Made by a program: the position numbers and the translations under genes. From Coraliomargarita sp. CAG:312 (GTDB taxonomy: Bacteria > Verrucomicrobiota > Verrucomicrobiia > Opitutales > Intestinicryptomonadaceae), in NCBI GenBank assembly GCA_000438015.1, contig FR901612.1, positions 1 through 14,229 on the forward strand: a stretch of DNA of 14,229 bases, given 5' to 3'. The first letter of the stretch is position 1. Each line of letters begins with the position of its first letter. This document shows, piece after piece, positions 13,175 to 14,229 of this stretch. The notes beneath the pieces were generated by a model, which ran no database searches, had not been told where the DNA came from, and was given only the letters and a program-made list of their open reading frames with translations.

Positions 13175-14229
13175 ATGGAAATTTTACAGAAGCAAAGAGA
13201 AAACGCCAAAAAAATTTGGGAAGACTTTTCCTCCGGAAAAAAAGCGCGCGTTATGGTAGGAGCCGCAACTTGCGGAAGAGCCGCCGGCGCGCTTGACGTT
13301 ATAAGCGCATTCAAGTCTGAACTAAAAGCGCAAGGTTTGGAAAACGACGTTGACGTTGTAGAGACTGCCTGCATAGGCTTGTGCTATGCCGAGCCTTTGG
13401 TTGAAGTCCGCAGGGCGGGAGAACCCTCGGTGCTGTATTCGCGCGTAAGTCCTAAAGATGTGGGAAAGCTGGTAAAAGAACATTTGGTTGAAGGAAACCC
13501 AGTGGCGTCGAAAGCCGAGGCTGTTATGTCGGATTCGGAATACATGGGAATAAAGCCTTTTTCCCAACATCCCATGATAGCGTTGCAAAAGCGCATAGTT
13601 TTGCGCAATTGCGGCGTTATAGATCCTTCGAGCTTTGAGCATTACTTGGCAAGGGGTGGATATAAGGGAATAGAGCGCGCTTTTTCAATGTCTCCCGAAG
13701 AAGTCATAGAGGAAATGAAGGCCAGCGGCCTTAGAGGCAGAGGCGGAGCCGGATTTCCAACAGGCGTAAAATGGGGATTCGCGCGCGCGTCGAAATCCGA
13801 TGAGAAATATATAATTTGCAACGCCGACGAAGGAGATCCCGGCGCATTTATGGACCGCTCTGTACTTGAGGGAGATCCGCATAGCGTAATTGAAGGGTTA
13901 ATGGTTGCGGGATATGCAATAGGCGCGCGTCACGCATACATATATGTGCGTTCGGAATATCCCCTTGCCATAGAGCGTTTGCGGACGGCAATCTCCCAAG
14001 CGGAAGCCGCGGGGCTTTTAAAGCATAAATTTGAAAACGGATTCGAATTTGAAATAAAGATAAAGAAGGGGTCCGGAGCTTTTGTTTGCGGTGAGGAAAC
14101 TTCGCTTATGGCAAGCATTGAGGGCGTTCGGGCAATGCCCCGTCCAAAGCCTCCGTTCCCGGCGAACAGCGGCCTTTTCAAAAAGCCTACAAATATCAAT
14201 AATGTTGAAACTCTAGCCGCCGTAAGCTC
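13175..14229 (+). CDS. NuoF/HydB-like NADH-binding flavoprotein subunit (partial, runs off the window)
   Basis: The first 351 codons of a gene cut by the window end. ATG 13175 is preceded by AAGGG (13160-13164). Residues 1 to about 110 form an extra thioredoxin-like [2Fe-2S] domain with Cys33, Cys66 and Cys70 (ATCGRAAGA and ACIGLCYAEP); the position of a fourth cysteine, four residues before Cys33's neighbour, is Val28. From about 135 the NuoF core begins: ALQKRIVLRNCGVIDP, the glycine-rich loop GLRGRGGAGFPTG (185-197) for FMN/NADH, CNADEGDPGAFMDR (215-228), GAFVCGEETSLMASIEG (301-317) and KPPFPA. The [4Fe-4S] cysteines of the family and any C-terminal ferredoxin domain would lie beyond the window. 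Complex I NuoF lacks the N-terminal domain; HydB and HndC have it. The predicted role is NAD(P)H oxidation or reduction within a soluble, possibly bifurcating, complex. Confidence 0.9.
   Translation, partial: MEILQKQRENAKKIWEDFSSGKKARVMVGAATCGRAAGALDVISAFKSELKAQGLENDVDVVETACIGLCYAEPLVEVRRAGEPSVLYSRVSPKDVGKLVKEHLVEGNPVASKAEAVMSDSEYMGIKPFSQHPMIALQKRIVLRNCGVIDPSSFEHYLARGGYKGIERAFSMSPEEVIEEMKASGLRGRGGAGFPTGVKWGFARASKSDEKYIICNADEGDPGAFMDRSVLEGDPHSVIEGLMVAGYAIGARHAYIYVRSEYPLAIERLRTAISQAEAAGLLKHKFENGFEFEIKIKKGSGAFVCGEETSLMASIEGVRAMPRPKPPFPANSGLFKKPTNINNVETLAAVS

Overview
This window looks like an origin-proximal segment from a moderate-GC (roughly mid-40s %), probably anaerobic, Gram-negative-type bacterium. 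The style of the polysaccharide lyase and the signal-peptide-like N-terminus of ATP synthase subunit a resemble Verrucomicrobiota (Opitutae-like) proteins. That placement is inferred from remembered family resemblance, not from a search. Closeness to the replication origin is inferred from two perfect parS (ParB-binding) palindromes beside and inside mnmG, next to an ATP synthase operon.

Layout. Positions 1-383 are non-coding and carry homopolymer tracts. Positions 384-2322 hold a secreted heparinase II/III-like polysaccharide lyase, split into two frames by one extra C in a run of eight at 1108-1115; with seven C the reading frame is continuous (645 aa). A ComF-family phosphoribosyltransferase follows on the same strand (2396-3148). 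A short convergent gap with the first parS site (3163-3184) separates it from mnmG on the minus strand (3342-5360). mnmG carries about 69 residues more than the E. coli protein near the catalytic-cysteine segment, and the second parS site (a perfect 30-bp palindrome) is coding sequence within that extra segment. From a divergent gap runs the complete eight-gene F1Fo ATP synthase operon on the plus strand, atpB-E-F-H-A-G-D-C (5498-11968), with no atpI. A very AT-rich stretch of about 700 bp without genes comes next, ending in a set of overlapping hairpins. A two-gene start of a redox operon closes the window: a NuoE/HydC-like [2Fe-2S] subunit (12718-13173) and the first 351 codons of a NuoF/HydB-like flavoprotein with an added N-terminal thioredoxin-like [2Fe-2S] domain, cut off by the window end.

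How the parts work together. The ATP synthase makes ATP from, or hydrolyses it to build, an ion gradient; the c-subunit residues point to protons rather than sodium. The NuoE/NuoF-like pair is the NADH-oxidising module of a complex; the fused N-terminal domain favours a soluble NAD(P)-linked or electron-bifurcating hydrogenase or similar dehydrogenase over respiratory complex I. The lyase would feed polysaccharide-derived sugars to such a fermentative metabolism.

Most notable points: parS written into the coding sequence of an MnmG insertion; an atpF-atpH junction where a short delta subunit follows subunit b in the same frame after a single TAA codon; the C8 frameshift in the lyase, possibly phase-variable; and a leader of mutually exclusive hairpins before the nuoE-like gene. 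I found no wholly new gene system.
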